Assembly (NCBI GenBank): GCA_937951695.1
Contig: CALFBL010000272.1
Location: 1-5,275 of the forward strand
Direction: 5' to 3'
Source: an uncultured Granulosicoccaceae bacterium
GTDB lineage: Bacteria; Pseudomonadota; Gammaproteobacteria; Granulosicoccales; Granulosicoccaceae
DNA: 5,275 nt
The notes under the pieces: model-generated
Databases searched by the model: none
What the model saw: the letters and a program-made list of their open reading frames with translations, nothing else
Told to the model about the DNA's origin: nothing
Shown here: positions 4,542-5,275 of the stretch, one piece after another
Position numbering within the stretch: the stretch's first letter is position 1
How the letters are laid out: each line of letters opens with the position of its first letter
Translations under genes and position numbers: made by a program

Positions 4542-5275
4542 GAACCGCCCGCCTTTGCATCGCTATCCAGATAAACGCAGGTGCACCGATCAACGCAGCC
4601 ATAACCCCAAGTTTTAATTCGTTTTGCGTAGGTATCACCCGCACACCGATGTCGGCCAACACTAGAAACAAACCGGCAAGCAGCGCTGATGGCAACAATG
4701 AACGAGCGGGATCATGGCGCACAAACGGACGGACGATGTGCGGTGCAACAATGCCGACGAAACCGATCGCACCGGCGATTGACACGGCCGACCCGGTAGC
4801 GAGCCCCGCACCGAGTACGACGAGAATGCGTTGCTTGCGTAAATTGAGTCCCACTCCGTTGGCGGCTTCTTCACCCAGCGTCAAGGCGGACAAGCCGCGC
4901 CGGCTCATCCCGAGTATCAGTAACCCAAAGATCAGAAACGGCATCGCCAATGCCAGATCATCAAAGCTGCGATTCGCAACCGAGCCAAGCATCCAGTTGA
5001 TCATGTCCGATAAGGAAAACGGATTGGGGGCAAGGTTCATCAACAAACTCATCACGGCCCCGGCAAAACTTGACAAGCCTACGCCAATCAAAATAAGTGT
5101 CACCATCGATTCGGTGCGCAACGCCGCCAACGCAATGACCGTTGTTGCCACCATCGCACCAGCGATCGCTGCGACAGGCAAGGCCCATGCAGTCAACGCA
5201 GTAAACCCATAGTAAATAGCAAAGGTAGCCGCCAACGATGCTGACGCCGACACGCCTAGGACACCGGGATCGGCC
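4534..5275 (-). CDS. FecCD/BtuC-family ABC importer permease, 5' end beyond the window
   Basis: Membrane subunit of a type II ABC importer for a metal chelate or cobalamin-type ligand. The frame is open to the window edge and its first visible residues, ADPGVLGVS, match the family motif NPLADPxxLG(V/I)S, which lies roughly 90 residues into a normal 330-aa FecCD protein. So a GTG at 5253 is not the start, and about a quarter of the protein is missing. The 246 visible residues contain several hydrophobic spans. The IGFVGIVAPHIVR segment (visible residues about 170-182) with the following HDPARSLLP is the coupling region that contacts the ATPase. The LADIGVR and LGVMAALIGAPAFIWI stretches near the C-terminus are also standard. 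It ends in TGA inside the ATPase start. A TonB receptor or binding protein that could name the ligand is not in view. Confidence 0.93.
   Translation of the reverse strand, partial: ADPGVLGVSASASLAATFAIYYGFTALTAWALPVAAIAGAMVATTVIALAALRTESMVTLILIGVGLSSFAGAVMSLLMNLAPNPFSLSDMINWMLGSVANRSFDDLALAMPFLIFGLLILGMSRRGLSALTLGEEAANGVGLNLRKQRILVVLGAGLATGSAVSIAGAIGFVGIVAPHIVRPFVRHDPARSLLPSALLAGLFLVLADIGVRVIPTQNELKLGVMAALIGAPAFIWIAMQRRAVHE

Noticed and set aside
4649..5212. 187-codon plus-strand open frame opposite the permease
   Set aside because: It is antisense to a clear FecCD permease; its Ala/Pro/Ser/Thr-rich composition is typical of a shadow frame in GC-rich coding DNA.
1..5275. CRISPR array, insertion sequence or phage genes
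   Set aside because: No spaced direct repeats, transposase, integrase or terminal inverted repeats could be found by reading both strands.

Overview
The window is a bacterial chromosomal fragment, most likely from a proteobacterium. The alphaproteobacterial-style gene order soxX-Y-Z-A-B favours an alphaproteobacterium, but taxonomy cannot be fixed from the sequence alone. All full-length genes lie on the minus strand, so the window is best read from right to left.

Layout, right to left. (1) 5275-4534: C-terminal three quarters of a FecCD-type (BtuC-like) permease; its start lies beyond the window. (2) 4541-3780: the partner ABC ATPase, overlapping the permease by 8 nt. Together they form part of an importer for an iron-siderophore, heme or cobalamin-type ligand. 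(3) 3779-3450: a 330-nt intergenic region with a near-consensus sigma70-type promoter (TTGACG-17-TATATT) flanked by two inverted repeats. It reads into (4) the thiosulfate-oxidation operon soxX (3449-2988), soxY (2968-2525), soxZ (2509-2189), soxA (2100-1246) and soxB (1221-115). These encode the periplasmic SoxXA c-type cytochrome pair, the SoxYZ sulfur carrier and the SoxB sulfate-thiol hydrolase. SoxXA would attach thiosulfate to the C-terminal Cys of SoxY, and SoxB would release sulfate from the conjugate. No soxCD is visible.

(5) 1-120: on the plus strand, an internal piece of mutM/fpg (formamidopyrimidine-DNA glycosylase), including its helix-two-turn-helix region. It stops being MutM-like exactly where soxB stops being SoxB-like, near position 115-120. 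Both genes are broken at one point: SoxB loses about 200 C-terminal residues and MutM loses its C-terminal zinc finger. Base composition also steps from about 41% GC (1-120) to about 53% (121-180). This is either a real illegitimate-recombination or deletion junction, or an assembly or cloning chimera. It is the main anomaly of the window.

Two start sites needed correction. SoxX and SoxA both lie in longer open frames, but strong Shine-Dalgarno sequences followed by GTG place the starts immediately before clear signal peptides (3449 for soxX, 2100 for soxA). No RNA genes, CRISPR arrays, insertion sequences or new multi-gene system were found.
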